From Abelmoschus esculentus (Eukaryota; Streptophyta; Magnoliopsida; Malvales; Malvaceae), in contig JAUCBN010000017.1 in assembly GCA_035048815.1 (NCBI GenBank), positions 9,420,936 through 9,484,935 of the forward strand: 64,000 bases of DNA, in the 5' to 3' direction. A model generated the notes under the pieces. That model was not told where the DNA came from, searched no databases, and saw nothing but the letters and a program-made list of their open reading frames with translations. How positions within the stretch are numbered: position 1 is the first letter of the stretch; each line of letters opens with the position of its first letter. Positions 1 through 14,300 of this stretch are shown one piece after another. The translations under genes were made by a program, and so were the position numbers.

Positions 1-489
1 TAGCAAATTTGGCTTCTTGTGAACAAACTTGGTGGCGGTCCACTAAGGGAAATCAAGATCGGGTTTGATTCTCTGTGAGACGCTATAACTCGAGTCAGGC
101 TTTTTCAGTGCTTAAAGTTGTATTGGCGCTAACAACGATAGGCGTGGTTAGTCCAGCAAAGACCGAATTCCGGACATAGACTTGGGAATATTGGTTTACC
201 GAAGAGAGAAGCAAGTTACAAGGGTTGGGCCTTGTAGACTGTAACTGGCATGGATATTGAAGTAAAATCTATTTTCATTTAATTTCAGTTATTATTAGAT
301 TAAGATTATTTTTAGTTTTATAATATCAAACCCCCATTTTCTAATTTATTTTTTTTTGGATCAGGATCAATTCAATTCAACATTGGAAATTTCTTAGTCC
401 CTGTGGATCGACCCTACTTTCTCTATACTATTCTTTTATTTAATTTGAGAAATAGGAATTATTTATTTGACAATTCTACGCTTGTCAAT
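1..489. mobile_element. Partial LTR-retrotransposon end (LTR fragment)
   Basis: This is non-satellite DNA running into the satellite at about 490. Near 398-430 it contains the phrase 'tccctgtggatcgaccct' followed by 'tatactatt', which from memory is common close to the 3' end of LTRs of plant Ty3/Gypsy elements. In such elements it is soon followed by the LTR end and primer-binding site. Here the expected 'ttggcgccgttgccgggg'-type sequence never appears and satellite begins instead, so the element is cut at the junction. The other side lies outside the window. No coding sequence is visible. The family is not determined; strand is probably + if the motif memory is right. Confidence 0.45.
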
Positions 490-1119
490 TACACAAATTA
501 ATCTAAAATTTTCAGCTTTTTAATTGGTTAAAATTCGAACTGATTCTCAATAAAGATCATTTAGACATGTACGTTGTAATCGCAACAAAACGACAACCAA
601 AAGTTACTAAATCAAAATTTATGAGTTCAAATTGTTAATTATGGATTTTGAACATAATTATACAGATTAATCTCAAATTTTTAGCTTTTTACTCGGTTAA
701 AAGTCAAATTGATTCTCAATAAAAGTCATTTAGGCATGCACGTTTTAATCGCAACAAAACGACAATCAAAAGTTATTAAATCAAATTTTATGAGTTCAAA
801 TAATTAATTATGGGCTTTTGAACATAATTATATAGATTAATCTAAAATTTTCAGCTCTTTACTCGGTTAAAATTCGAACTAATTCTTAATAAAGGTCATT
901 TAGACATGCACGTTTTAATCGCAACAAAACGACAACCAAAAGTTATTAAATCAAATTTTACGAGTTCAAATTTTTAATTATGAGATTTTGAACATAATTA
1001 TACAGATTAATCTCAAATTTTCAGTTTTTTACTCGGTTAAAATTTGAACTGATTCTCAATAAAGGTCATTTAGACATGCACGTTTTAATCGCAACAAAAC
1101 GACAACCAAAAGTTAATAA

Positions 1120-1150
1120 ATCAAATTTTCACCTTTAAAATTTGAACTGA
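1120..1150. repeat. Shortened satellite monomer (internal deletion)
   Basis: The monomer jumps from 'ataaatcaaatttt' straight to 'cacctttaaaatttgaactg'. Neighbouring monomers have about 70 additional bases between the two. 'caaatttt' occurs at both ends of the missing stretch in full-length monomers, so deletion between short direct repeats is the simplest reading. The next 'tttagacatg' therefore follows after only about 97 bp. Confidence 0.8.
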
Positions 1151-4100
1151 TTCTCAATATAGGTCATTTAGACATGCACGTTTTAATCGCAACAAAACGA
1201 CAACCAAAAGTTATTAAATCAAATTTTATGAGTTCAAATAGTTAATTATGGACTTTTGAACATAATTATACACATTAATCTAAAATTTTATGCTTTTTAC
1301 TAGGTAAAAATTCGAACTGATTCTCAATAAAGATCATTTAGACATGCACGTTTTAATCACAACAAATCGACAACAAAAAGTTATTAAATTAAATTCTATG
1401 AGTTCAATTTGTTAATTATGAAAATTTGAACATAATTATACAAATTAATCTCAAATTTTCAGCATTTTACTTGGTTAAAATTCGAATTGATTCTCAATAA
1501 AGGTCATTTATACATGTATGTTTTAATCGCAACAAAATGACAACCAAAAGTTATTAAATCAAATTTTATGAGTTCAAATTGTTAATTATGGGATTTCGAA
1601 CATAATTATACAGATTAATCTCAAATTTTCAGCTTTTTAGTCTGTTAAAATTCGAACGGATTCGCTATAAAGCCCCTTTAGACATGCACGTTTTAATCGC
1701 AACAAAACGACAACAAAAAGTTATTAAATCAAATTCTATGAGTTCAATTGGATAATTATGGGCTTTTGAACATAATTATACAGATTAATCTCAAATTTTC
1801 AGCTTTTTACTCGGTTAAAATTTGAATTGATTCTCAATAAAGGTCATTTAGACATGCATGTTTTAATCGTAACAAAACGGCAACCAAAAGTTATTAAATA
1901 AAATTTAATGAGTTCAAATTGTTAATTATGGGCTTTTGAACATAATTATACACATTAATCTAAAATTTTCAGCTTTTTACTCGGTTAAAATTAGAATTGA
2001 TTCTCAATAAAGATCATTTAGACATGCATGTTTTAATCGCAACAAAACGACAACCAAAAGTTATTAAATCAAATTTTAGGTGTTCAAATTGTTAACTATG
2101 GGATTTTGAACATAATTATACAGTTTATTCTCAAATTTTCAGCTTTTTACTCGGTTAAAATTCGAACTGATTCTCAGAAAAGTTCATTTAGACATGCACG
2201 TTTTAATCGCAACAAAACGACAACCAAAAGTTATTAAATCAAATTTTATGAGTTCAAATTGTTAATTATGGGCTTTTGAATATAATTATACAGATTAATA
2301 TCAAATTTTCACCTTTTTACTCCGTTAAAATTAGAACTGATTCTCAATAAAGTCCAATTAGAGAGGCACGTTTTGATCGCAACAAAACGACAACCTAAAG
2401 TTATTAAATAAAATTTTATGAGTTCAAATTGTTAGTTATGGGATTTCGAACATAATTGTACAGATTAATCTAAAATTTTTTGGTTTTTACTCGGTTAAAA
2501 TTTGAACGGATTCTCATTAACGGTCATTTAGACATGCACGTTTTAATCGCAACAAAACGACAACCAAAAGTTATTAAATCAAATTTTATGAGTTCAAATT
2601 GTTAATTATGGGCTTTTGAATAGAATTATACAGATTAATCTCAAATTTTCAGCTTTTTACTGGGTTAAAATTCGAACTGATTCTCATTAAAGGTCATTTA
2701 GATATGTACGTTTTAATGGCAACAAAACGACAACCAAAAGTTATTAAATTAAATTTAATTAGTTCAAATTGTTAATTATGGGCTTTTTAACATAATTATA
2801 TAGATTAATCTCAAATTTTCAGCTTTTTACTCGTTTAAAATTCGAACTGATTCTCAATAAAGGTCATTTAGACATGCACGTTTTAGTCGCAACAAAACGA
2901 CAATCAAAAGTTATTAAATCAAATTTTATGAGTTCAAATTATTAATTATGGGCATTTGAACATAATTGTATAAATTAATCCAAAATTTTCAGCTTTTTAC
3001 TCGGATAAAATTTGAACAGATTCTCAATGAATATCATTTAGACACGCACATTTTAATCGTAACAAAACTACAATCAAAAGTTATTAAATCAAATTTTATG
3101 AGTTCAAATTGTTAATTATGGGCTTTTTAACATAATTATACAGATTATTCCAAAATCTTTAACTTTTCCTCGGTTAAAATTCGAACTGATTCTCAACAAA
3201 GGTCATTTAGACACACACATTTTAATCACAAGAAAACGAAAACCAAAAGTTATTAAATCAAATTTAATGAGTTCAAATTGTTAATTATGGGATTTTTAAC
3301 ATAACTATACAGATTAATATCAATTTTTAAGCTTTTTACTCAGTTAAAATTCGAACGGATTCGCTATAAAGCCCCTTTAGACATGCACGTTTTAATCGCA
3401 ACAAAACGACAACAAAAAGTTATTAAATCAAATTCTATGAGTTCAATTTGTTAATTATGGGCTTTTGAAGATAATTATACAGATTAGTCTCAAATTTTCA
3501 GCTTTTTACTCGGTTAACAATCGAACTGATTCTCAATAAAGGTTATTTAGACATGCACGTTTTAGTCGCACCAAAACGACAACCAGCAGTTATTAAATGA
3601 AATTTAATGAGTTCAAAATGTTAATTATTGGCTTTTGAACATGATTATATAGATTAATCTCAAATTTTCAGCTTTTTACTCGGTTAAAATTCGAACTGAT
3701 TCGCAAGAAAGGTCATTTAGACATGTACTTTTTAATCGCAACAAAACGACAAACAAAAGTTATTAAATCAAATTTTATGAGTTCAAATTGTTAATTATGG
3801 GCATCTAAACATAATTATACAGATTAATCTCAAATTTTCAGCTTTTTACTCGGTTAAAATCCGAACTGATTCTCATTAAAGATCATTTAGACATGCACGT
3901 TTTAATCGCAACAAAACGAAAACCAAAAGTTATTAAATCAAATTTAATGAGTTCAAATTGTTAATTGTCGGCTTTTGAACTTAATTATACAGATTAATCT
4001 CAAATTTTCAGCTTTTTACTCGGTTAAAATTCGAACTGATTCTCATTAAAGGTCATTTAGACATGCACGTTTTAATCGCAACAAAACAACAACCAAAAGT

Positions 4101-4249
4101 TAATAAATCAAATTTAATGAGTTCAAATTATTAATTATGGGCTTTTGAACATAATTATACAAATTAATCTCAAATTTTCAGATTTTTACTCGGTTAAAAT
4201 TCGAACTGGTTCTCATTAAAGGTCATTTAGAAATGCACGTTTTAATCGC

Positions 4250-5145
4250 AACAAAACGAAAACCAAAAGTTATTAAATCAAATTTAATGAGTTCAAATTG
4301 TTAATTATCGGCTTTTGAACATAATTATACAGATTAATCTCAAATTTTCAGCTTTTTACTCGGTTAAAATTCGAACTGGTTCTCATTAAAGGTTATTTAG
4401 ACATGCACTTTTTGTCGCAACAAAACGAAAACCAAAAGTTATTAAATCAAATTTTATGATTTCAAATTATTAATTATGGTCTTTTGTACATAATTATACA
4501 GATTAATATCAAATTTTCAGCTTTTTACTCGGTTAAAATTCGAATTGATTCTAAATAAAGGTCATTTAGACATGCACGTTTTAATCGCAACAAAAGGAAA
4601 ACCTAAAGTTATTAAATCAAATTTAATGATTTCAAATTGTTAATTATGGGCTTTTGAACATAATTATACAGATTCATCTCAAATTTTCAGCTTCTTACTC
4701 GGTTAAAATTCGAATTGATTCTCATTAAAGGTCATTTAGACATGCACGTTTTAATCGCAACAAAACGAAAACCAAAAGTTATTAAATCAAATTTAATGAG
4801 TTCAAATTGTTAATTATCGGCTTTTGAACATAATTATACAGATTAATCTCAAATTTTCAGCTTTTTACTCGGTTAAAATTCGAACTGGTTCTCATTAAAG
4901 GTCATTTAGACATGCACTTTTTGTCGCAACAAAACGAAAACCAAAAGTTATTAAATCAAATTTTATGATTTCAAATTATTAATTATGGTCTTTTGTACAT
5001 AATTATACAGATTAATATCAAATCTTCAGCTTTTTACTCGGTTAAAATTCGAATTGATTCTAAATAAAGGTCATTTAGACATGCACGTTTTAATCGCAAC
5101 AAAAGGAAAACCAAAAGTTATTAAATCAAATTTTATGAGTTCAAA
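4250..5145. repeat. Local tandem duplication of three satellite monomers (~509 bp)
   Basis: A run of distinctive variants ('catgcactttttgtcgcaac', then 'ttttatgatttcaaattatt', 'ggtcttttgtacat') occurs at about 4402 and again at about 4911. The offset is 509 bp, which is three monomers. The flanking variants ('actggttctcattaaagg', 'aaaaggaaaacc') also recur at the same offset. This is a recent three-monomer duplication inside otherwise monomeric subfamily A. Confidence 0.85.
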
Positions 5146-8100
5146 TTGTTAATTATCGGCTTTTGAATATAATTATACAGATTAATCTAAAATTTTCAGC
5201 TTTTTCTTCGATTAAAATTTGAACTGATTCTCAATAAAGGTCATTTAGACATGCACGTTTTAATCGCAAAAACAGACAACCAAAAGTTATTAAATCAAAT
5301 TTTATGAGTTCAAATTTTTAATTATAGGCTTTTGAATATAATTATACAGATTAATCAAAATTTATTAGTTTTTTACTTGGTTAAAATTCGAACTGATTCT
5401 CATTAAAGGTTATTTAGACATGCACGTTTTAATAGCAACAAAACGAAAACCAAAAGTTATTAAATCAAATTTAATGAGTTCAAATTGTTAATTATGGGCT
5501 TTTGAACATAATTATACAAATTAATCTCAAATTTTCAGCTTTTTACTCGGTTCAAATTCGAACTGATTCTCATTAAAGGTCATTTAGACATACACGTTTT
5601 AATCGCAACAAAACAAAAACCAAAAGTTATTAAATCAAATTTTATGAGTTCAAATTGTTAATTATGGGCTTTTGAACATAATTATACAGATTAATCTCAA
5701 ATTTCAGCTTTTTACGCTTTTAAAATTCGAACTGGTTGTCATTAAAGGTCATTTAGACATGCACGTTTTAATCGCAACAAAACAACCACCAAAAGTTAAT
5801 AAATCAAATTTAATGAGTTCAAATTATTAATTATGGGCTTTTGAACATAATTATACAGATTAATCTCAAATTTTCAGCTTTTTACTCGGTTAAAATTCGA
5901 ACTGATTCTCATTAAAGGTCATTTAGACATGCACGTTTTAATCGTAACAAAACAAAAACCAAAAGTTATGAAATCAAATTTTATGATTTCAAATTGTTAA
6001 TTATGGGCTTTTGAACATAATTATACAGATTAATCTCAAATTTTCAGATTTTTACTCGGTAAAAATTCGAATTGGTTCTAAATAAAGGTCATTTAGACAT
6101 GCACGTTTTAATCGCAACAAAACGAAAACTAAAGTTATTAAATCAAATTTTATGAGTTCAAATTGTTAATTATCGGCTTTTGAATATAATTGTACAGATT
6201 AATCTAAAATTTTTAGTTTTTTATTCGATTAAAATTCGAACTGATTCTCAATAAAGGTCATTTAGACATGCACGTTTTAATCGCAAAAAACGACAACCAA
6301 AAGTTATTAAATCAAATTTTATGAGTTCAAATTGTTAATTATGGGCTTTTGAATATAATTATACAGATTAATCAAAATTTATTAGCTTTTACTCGTTTAA
6401 AATTCAAACTGATTCTCAATAAAGGTCATTTTGACATGCACGTTTTAATCGCAACAAAACGACAAACAAAAGTTATTAAATCAAATTTTATGAGTTCAAA
6501 TTGTTAACTATGGGATTTTGAACATAATTATACAGATTAATCCAAAATTATTAGCTTTTTACTCGGTTAAAATTCGAACTTATTCTCAATAAAGGTCATT
6601 TAGACATGCACGTTTTAATCGCAACAAAACAACAACCAAAAGTTATTAAATCAAATTTTATGAGTTCAAATTGTTAATTATGGGCTTTTGATTATAATTA
6701 TACAGATTAATCAAAATTTATTAACTTTTTACTCGGTTAAAATAATACAGATTAATCTGAAATTTTCAGAATTTTTCTCGATTAAAATTAGAACGGAATC
6801 TCTGTAAAGCCCATTTAGACATGCACGTTTTAATCCCAACAAAACGACAACCAAATGTTATTAAATTAAATTTTATGAGTTTAAATATTTAATTATGGGC
6901 TTTTGAACAAAATTATACATTTTAATCTCAAATTTTAAGGTTTTTACTCTGTTAAAATTCGAACGGATTCTCTATAGAGCACATTTAGACATGCTCGTAT
7001 TAATCTCATCAAAACGACAACCAAATATTGTTAAATTAAATTTTATTAGTTCAAATAGTTAATTATAGGTTTTTGAACAAAATTATACAGATTAATCTCA
7101 AATTTTTAGTTTTTTACTCGGTTAAAATTCGAATGGAATCTCTATAAAGCCCATTTAGACATACACATTTTAATCGCATCAAAACGACAACCAAATTTTA
7201 TTAAAATCAAATTTTATGAGTTCAAATAGTTAATTATAGGCTTTTGAACAAAATAATATAGATTAATCTCAAATTTTAAGCTTTTTACTCGGTTAAAATT
7301 CGAACGGAATCTCTATAAAGCCCATTTAGACATGTACGTTTTAATCGCATCAAAACGACAACCAAATTTTATTAAAATCATATTTTATGATTTCAGATAT
7401 TTAATTATTAGCTTTTGGACAAAATGATACAGATTAATCTGAAATTTTCAGAATTTTACTCGGTTAAAATAAGAACGGAATCTCTATAAAGTCCATTTAG
7501 ACATGCTCGTATTAATCGCATCAAAACGACAACCAAATGTTATTAAATTAAATTTTATGAGTTCAAATAGTTAATTATAGGCTTTTGAACAAAATTATAC
7601 AGATTAATCTCAAATTTTTAGGTTTTTACTCGGTTAAAATTCGAACAAAATCTCTATAAAGCCCATTTAGACATGCACGTTTTAATCGCATCAAAACGAC
7701 AACCAAATTTTATTGTAATCAAATTTTATGATTTAAAATATTTAATTATGGGATTTTGAATATAATTATTCTGATTAATCTCAAATTTTAAGGGTTTTAC
7801 TCGGTTAAAATTCGAACGGATTCTCTATATAGCACATTTAGACATGCTCATTTTAATCGCATCAAAACAACAACCAAATTTTATTAAAATTAAATTTTAT
7901 GATTTAAAATAATTAATTATTAGCTTTTAAACAAAATCATACGGATTAATCTGAAATTTTCAGAATTTTACTCGATTAAAATTAGAACGGAATCTCTATA
8001 AAGCCCATTTAGACATGCACGTTTTAATCCCAACAAAACGACAACCAAATGTTATTAAACAAAATTTTATGAGTTTAAATATTTAATTATGGGCTTTTGA

Positions 8101-11100
8101 ACAAAATTATACAGATTAATCTCAAATTTTAAGGGTTTTACTCGCTTAAAATTCGAACAGATTCTCTATAGGGCACATTTAGACATTCTCGTTTTAATTG
8201 CATCAAAACGACAACCAAATTTTATTAAAATAAAAATTTTATGATTTCAAATAATTAATTATTAGCTTTTGAACAAAATTATACATATTAATCTGAAAAT
8301 TTTAGAATTTTACTCGGTTAAAATTAGAACGGAATCTCTATAAAGCTTATTTAGACATGCACGTTTTAGTCCCAACAAAACGACAACCAAATGTTATTAA
8401 ATCAAATTTTATGAGTTTAAATATTTAATTATAGGCTTTTGAACAAAATTATACAGATTAATCTCAAATTTTAAGGTTTTTACTCTGTTAAAATTCGAAC
8501 GGATTCTCTATAGAGCACATTTAGACATGCTCGTATTAATCGCATCAAAACGACAACCAAATGTTATTAAATTAAATTTTATGAGTTCAAAAAGTTAATT
8601 ATAGGTTTTCGAACAAAATTATACAGATTAATCTCAAATTTTTAGTTTTTTACTTGGTTAAAATTCGAATAGAATCTTTATAAAGCCCATTTAGACATGC
8701 ACATTTTAATCCCATCAAAACGACAACAAAATTTTATTGTAATCAAATTTTATGATTTAAAATTTTTAATTATTAGCTTTTGAACAAAATTATACAGATT
8801 AATCTAAAATTTTTAGAATTTTACTCGGTTAAAATTAGAACAGAATCTCTGTAAAGCCCATTTAGACATGCACGTTTTAATCCCATCAAAACGACCACCA
8901 AATATTATTAAATCAAATTTTATGAGTTTAAATATTTAATTATAGGCTTTTGAACAAAATTATACAGATTAATCTCAAATTTTAAGGGTTTTACTCGGTT
9001 AAAATTCGAATGGATTCTCTATATAGCACATTTAGACATGCTCATTTTAGTCGCATCAAAACGACAACCAAATTTTATTAAAATCAAATTTTATGATTTC
9101 AGATATTTAATTATTAGCTTTTGGACAAAATGATACAGATTAATCTGAAATTTTCAGAATTTTACTCGGTTAAAATAAGAACGGAATCTCTATAAAGTCC
9201 ATTTAGACATGCACGTTTTAATACCAACAAAACGATAACCAAATATTATTAAATCAAATTTTATGTGTTTAAATATTTAATTATGGGATTTTGAATAAAA
9301 TTATTCAGATTAATCTCAAATTTTAAGGGTTTTACTCGGTTAAAATTCGAACGGATTCTCTATGTAGCATATTTAGACATGCTCATTTTAATCGCATCAA
9401 AACGACAACCAAATTTTATTAAAATAATATTTTATGATTTCAAATAATTAATTATTTGCTTTTGAACAAAATTATACAGATTAATCTGAAATTTTTAGAA
9501 TTTTACTCGATTAAAATTAGAACGGAATCTCTATAAAGCACAGTTAGATATGCACGTTTTAATCCCAAAAAAATGAAAACAAAATGTTATTAAATCAAAT
9601 TTTAAGAGTTTAAATATTTAATTGTAGGTTTTTGAACAAAATTATACAGATTAATCTCAAATTTTAAGGTTTTTACTCGGTTAAAATTCGAACAGATTCT
9701 CTATAGAGCCTATTTAGACATGCACGTTTTAATCCCAACAAAACGACAACCAAATTTTATTAAATCAAATTTTATGAGTTTAAATATTTATTTATGGGCT
9801 TTTGAACAAAATTATACAGATTAATCTCAAATTTTAAGGTTTTTACTCAGTTAAAATTCGAACAGATTCTCTATAGAGAACATTTAGACATGCTCATATT
9901 AATCGCGTCAAAACGACAACCAAATGATATTAAATTAATTTTTATGAGTCCAAATAGTTAATTATAGGCTTTTGAACAAAATTATACAGATTAATCTCAA
10001 ATTTTCAGCTTTTTACTCGGTTAAAATTCGAACGGAATCTCTATAAAGCCCATTTAGACATGCACGTTTTAATCGTATCAAAAGGATAACAAAATTTTAT
10101 TAAAATCAAATTTTATGAGTTCAAATAGTTAATTATAGGCTTTTGAACAAAATTATATAGATTAATCTCAAATTTCCAGCTTTTTACTCGATTAAAATTC
10201 GAACGGAATCTCTATAAAGCCCATTTAGACATACACGTTTTAATCGCATCAAAACAACAACCAAATTTTATTAAAATCATATTTTATGATTTCAGATATT
10301 TAATTATTCGGTTTTGGACAAAATTATACAGATTAATCTTAAATTTTCAGAATTTTACTCGGTTAAAATAAGAACGGAATCTCTATAAAGTCCATTTAGA
10401 CATGCACGTTTTAATCCCAACAAAACGATAACCAAATGTTATTAAAGCAAATTTTATGTGTTTAAATATTTAATTATGGGCTTTTGAAAAAAATTATACA
10501 GATTAATCTAAAATTTTAAGGGTTTTATTCGGTTAAAATTCGAACGGATTCTATATAGAGCACATTTAAATATGCTCGTTTTAATCGCATCAAAATGAAA
10601 ACAAAATTTTATTTTAATCAAATTTTATGATTTCAAATAATTAATTATTAGCTTTTTTACAAAATTATACAGATTAATCTGAAATTTTTAGAATTTTACT
10701 CGGTTAAAATTAGAACAGAATCTCTATAAAGCCCATTTAGACATGCTCGTTTTAATCCCAACAAAACGACAACCAAATGTTATTAAATCAAATTTTATGA
10801 GTTTAAATATTTAATTATGGGCTTTTGAACAAAATTATATAGATTAATCTCACATTTTAAGGTTTTTACTTCGTTAAAATTCTAACGGATTCTCTATAGA
10901 GCACATTTAGACATGCTCGTATTGATCGCATCTAAACGACAACCAAATGTTATTAAATTAAATTTTATGAGTTCAAATAGTTAATTATAGGCATTTGAAC
11001 AAAATTATACAGATTAATCTCAAATTTTTAGCTTTTTACTCGGTTAAAATTCGAAGGGATGGATTCTCTATAAAGCCTATTTAGATATGCACGTTTTAAT

Positions 11101-11315
11101 CTCAACAAAAGGACAACCAAAATGTTATTAAATCAAATTTTATGAGTTCAAATACTTGATTATGAGCTGTTGAATAAAATTATACAGATTAATCTCAAAT
11201 TTTCAGCTTTTTATACGATTAAAATTCGAACGGAATCTCTACAAAGCCCATTTAAACATGCACGTTTTATTTGCATCAAAACGACAATTAAATTTTATTA
11301 AAATAAAATTTTATG

Positions 11316-11372
11316 ATTTCAAATATTTAGACATGCACGTTTTAGACATACACGTTTTAGAATTTTACTCGG
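11316..11372. repeat. Rearranged satellite monomer
   Basis: 'caaatatttagacatgcacg' is followed immediately by 'ttttagacatacacgttttag' and then by 'aattttactcgg'. Two copies of the 'tagacat.cacgtttta' core lie about 20 bp apart and the usual middle of the monomer is absent. This looks like a collapsed junction between out-of-register monomers. Confidence 0.75.
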
Positions 11373-14300
11373 TTAAAATTAGAACGGATTCTCTATAATG
11401 CCTATTTAGACATACACGTTTTAATCGCAACAAAACGACAACTAAAATGTTACTAAATCAAAAGTTATGAGTTCAAATACTTGATTATGGGCTTTTGAAC
11501 AAAATTATACAGATTAATCTAAAATTTTAGCTTTTTACTCGGTTAAAATTCGAACGAAATCACTATAAAACCCATTTAGACATGCACGTTTTAACCGCAT
11601 CAAAACGATAACCAAATTTCATTAAATCAAATTTTATGAGTTCAAATATTTAATTATGGGCTTTTGAACAAAATTATACAGATTAATCTCAAATTTTCAG
11701 CTTTTTACTCGATTAAAATTCGAACGAAATCTCTATAAAGCCCATTTAGACATGCACGTTTTAATTCCATTAAAACGACAACCAAATTTTATTAAAATCA
11801 AATTTTATGATTTCAAATTTTTTATTATTATCTTTTGAACAAAATTATATAGATTAATCTCAAATTTTCAGAATTTTACTCGGTTAAAATTAGAATGGAT
11901 TCTCTATAAAGCCTATTTAGACATGCACGTTTTAATCATACAAAATGAGAACTAAAATGTTATTAAATCAAATTTTATGAGTTCAAATACTTGATTATGA
12001 GCTGTTGAACAAAATTATATAGATTAATCTCAAATTTTTAGTTTTTACTCGGTTAAAATTCAAACGGAATCTCTATAAAGCCCATTTAGACATGCACGGT
12101 ATAATCCCATAAAAAAGATAACCAAATTTTATTCAATCAAATTTTATGATGTCAAATAATTAATTATTATCTTTTGAACAAAATTATACAGATTAATCTC
12201 AAATTTTCAGAATTTTACTCGGTTAAAATTAGAACGGATTCTCTATAAAGCCTATTTAGACATGTACGTTTTAATCGCAACAAAACGACAACTAAAATAT
12301 TACTAAATCAAATTTTATGAGTTCAAATACTTGATTATGGTCTTTTGAACAAAATTATACAGATTAATATCAAATTTTTAGCTTTTTACTCGGTTAAAAT
12401 TTGATCGGAATCTCTATAACGCCCATTTAGACATGCACGTCTTAATCGCATCAAAACGATAACCAAATTTTATTAAATCAAATTTTATGAGTTCAAATAT
12501 TTAATTATGGACTTTTAAACAAAATTATACAGATTAATCTCAAATTTTAAGGTTTTTACTCCGTTAAAATTCGAACGGATTCTCTATGGAGCACATTTAG
12601 ATATGCTGGTATTAAACGCATCAAAACGACAACCTAATGGTATTAAATTAAATTTTATGAGTTCAAATAGTTAATTATATGCTTTTGAACAAAATTATAC
12701 TGATTAATCTCAAATTTTCAGCTTTTTACTCGATTAAAATTCGAACGGAATCTCTATAAATCCCATTTAAACATGCACGTTTTAATTGCATCAAAACCAC
12801 AACCAAATTTTATTAAAATCAAATTTTATGATTTCAAATATTTAATTAATAGCTTTTGAACAAAATTATACAGATTAATCTCAAATTTTTAGAATTTTAC
12901 TCCGTTAAAATTAGAACGAATTATCTATAAAGCCTATTTAGACATGCACGTTTTAATCTCAAGAAAACGACAACCAAAATGTTTTTAAATCAAATTTTAT
13001 GAGTTCAAATACTTGATTATGAGCTGTTGAACAAAATTATACAGATTAATCTCAAATTTTCAGCTTTTTCCTCGATTAAAATTCGAACAGAATCTCTATA
13101 AAGCCCATTTAGACATGCACAGTTTAATCCCAACAAAACGATAACAAAATTTTATTAAATCAAATTTTATGATTTCAAATAATTATTATTAGATTTTGAA
13201 AAAAATTATACAGATTAATCTCAAATTTTCAGAATTTTACTCTATTAAAATTCGAACGGAATCTCTATAAATCCCATTTAGACATGTACGTTTTAATCCC
13301 AACAAAACGATAACAAAATGTTATATTAAATAAAATTTTATGAGTTCAAATACTTGATTATGGGCTTTCAAAAACAATATAAGGATTAATCTCAAATTTT
13401 TAGCTTTTTACTCCGTGAAAATTCAAACGGAATCTTTATAAAGACCATTTAGACATGCATGTTTTAATCCCAACAAAACGACAACCAAATGTTATTAAAT
13501 CAAATTTTATGAGTTCAAATATTTAATTATAGTCTTTTGAACAAAATTATACAGATTAATCTCAATTTTTAAGGTTTTTACTCGGTTAAAATTCGAACGA
13601 TTCACTATAGAGCATATTTAGACATGCTCGTATTAATTACATCAAAACGACAACCAAATGTTATTAAATTAAATTTTATGAGTTCAAATAGATAATTATA
13701 GGCTTATGAACAAAATTATACAAATTAATCTCATATTTTCAGCTTTTTACTCGGTTAAAATTCGAACAGAATCTCTATAAAGCCCATTTAGACATGCACG
13801 TTTTAATCGCATCAAAACGATCACCAAATTTTATTAAAATAAAATTTTAAGATTTCAAATATTTAATTATTATCTTTGGAACAAAATTATACAGATTAAT
13901 CTAAAATTTTCAGAATTTTACTCGGTTAAAATTAGAAAGGAATATCTATAAAGGCCATTTAGACATGCATGTTTTAATCACAACAAAATGACAACCAAAT
14001 GTTATTAAATCAAATTTTATGAGTTGAAATATTTAATTATGGGCTTTTGAACAAAATTATACAGATTATTCTCAATTTTTAAGGTTTTTACTCGGTTAAA
14101 ATTCAAACGATTCACTACAGAGCACATTTAGACATGCTCGTATTAATCGCATCAACGACAACCAAATGTTATTAAATTAAATTTTATGAGTTCAAATAGT
14201 TAATTATAGGCTTTCGAACAAATTTATACAGATTAATCTCAAATTTTTAGATTTTTACTCGGTTAAAATTCGAACGGAATCTCTATAAAGCCCATTTAGA

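Larger units (their letters stand above)
490..6740. repeat. ~170 bp AT-rich satellite, subfamily A array
   Basis: About 37 head-to-tail monomers. The phrase 'tttagacatgcacgtttta' recurs near 560, 731, 900, 1070, 1336, 1507, 1678, 1847 and so on, a spacing of ~170 bp apart from one shortened unit. Each monomer then carries 'cgcaacaaaacgacaacc', 'aaaagttattaaatcaaatt', 'tatgagttcaaattgttaat', 'tatgggcttttgaacat', 'cagattaatctcaaattt' and 'tactcggttaaaattcgaac'. Subfamily A is marked by 'aactgattctcaataaagg' and 'ccaaaagttatt'. No gene lies in it, and the short ORFs are chance. Nucleosome-sized satellites of this kind often form plant centromeric or other heterochromatin; centromere identity cannot be shown from sequence alone. 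Confidence 0.95.
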
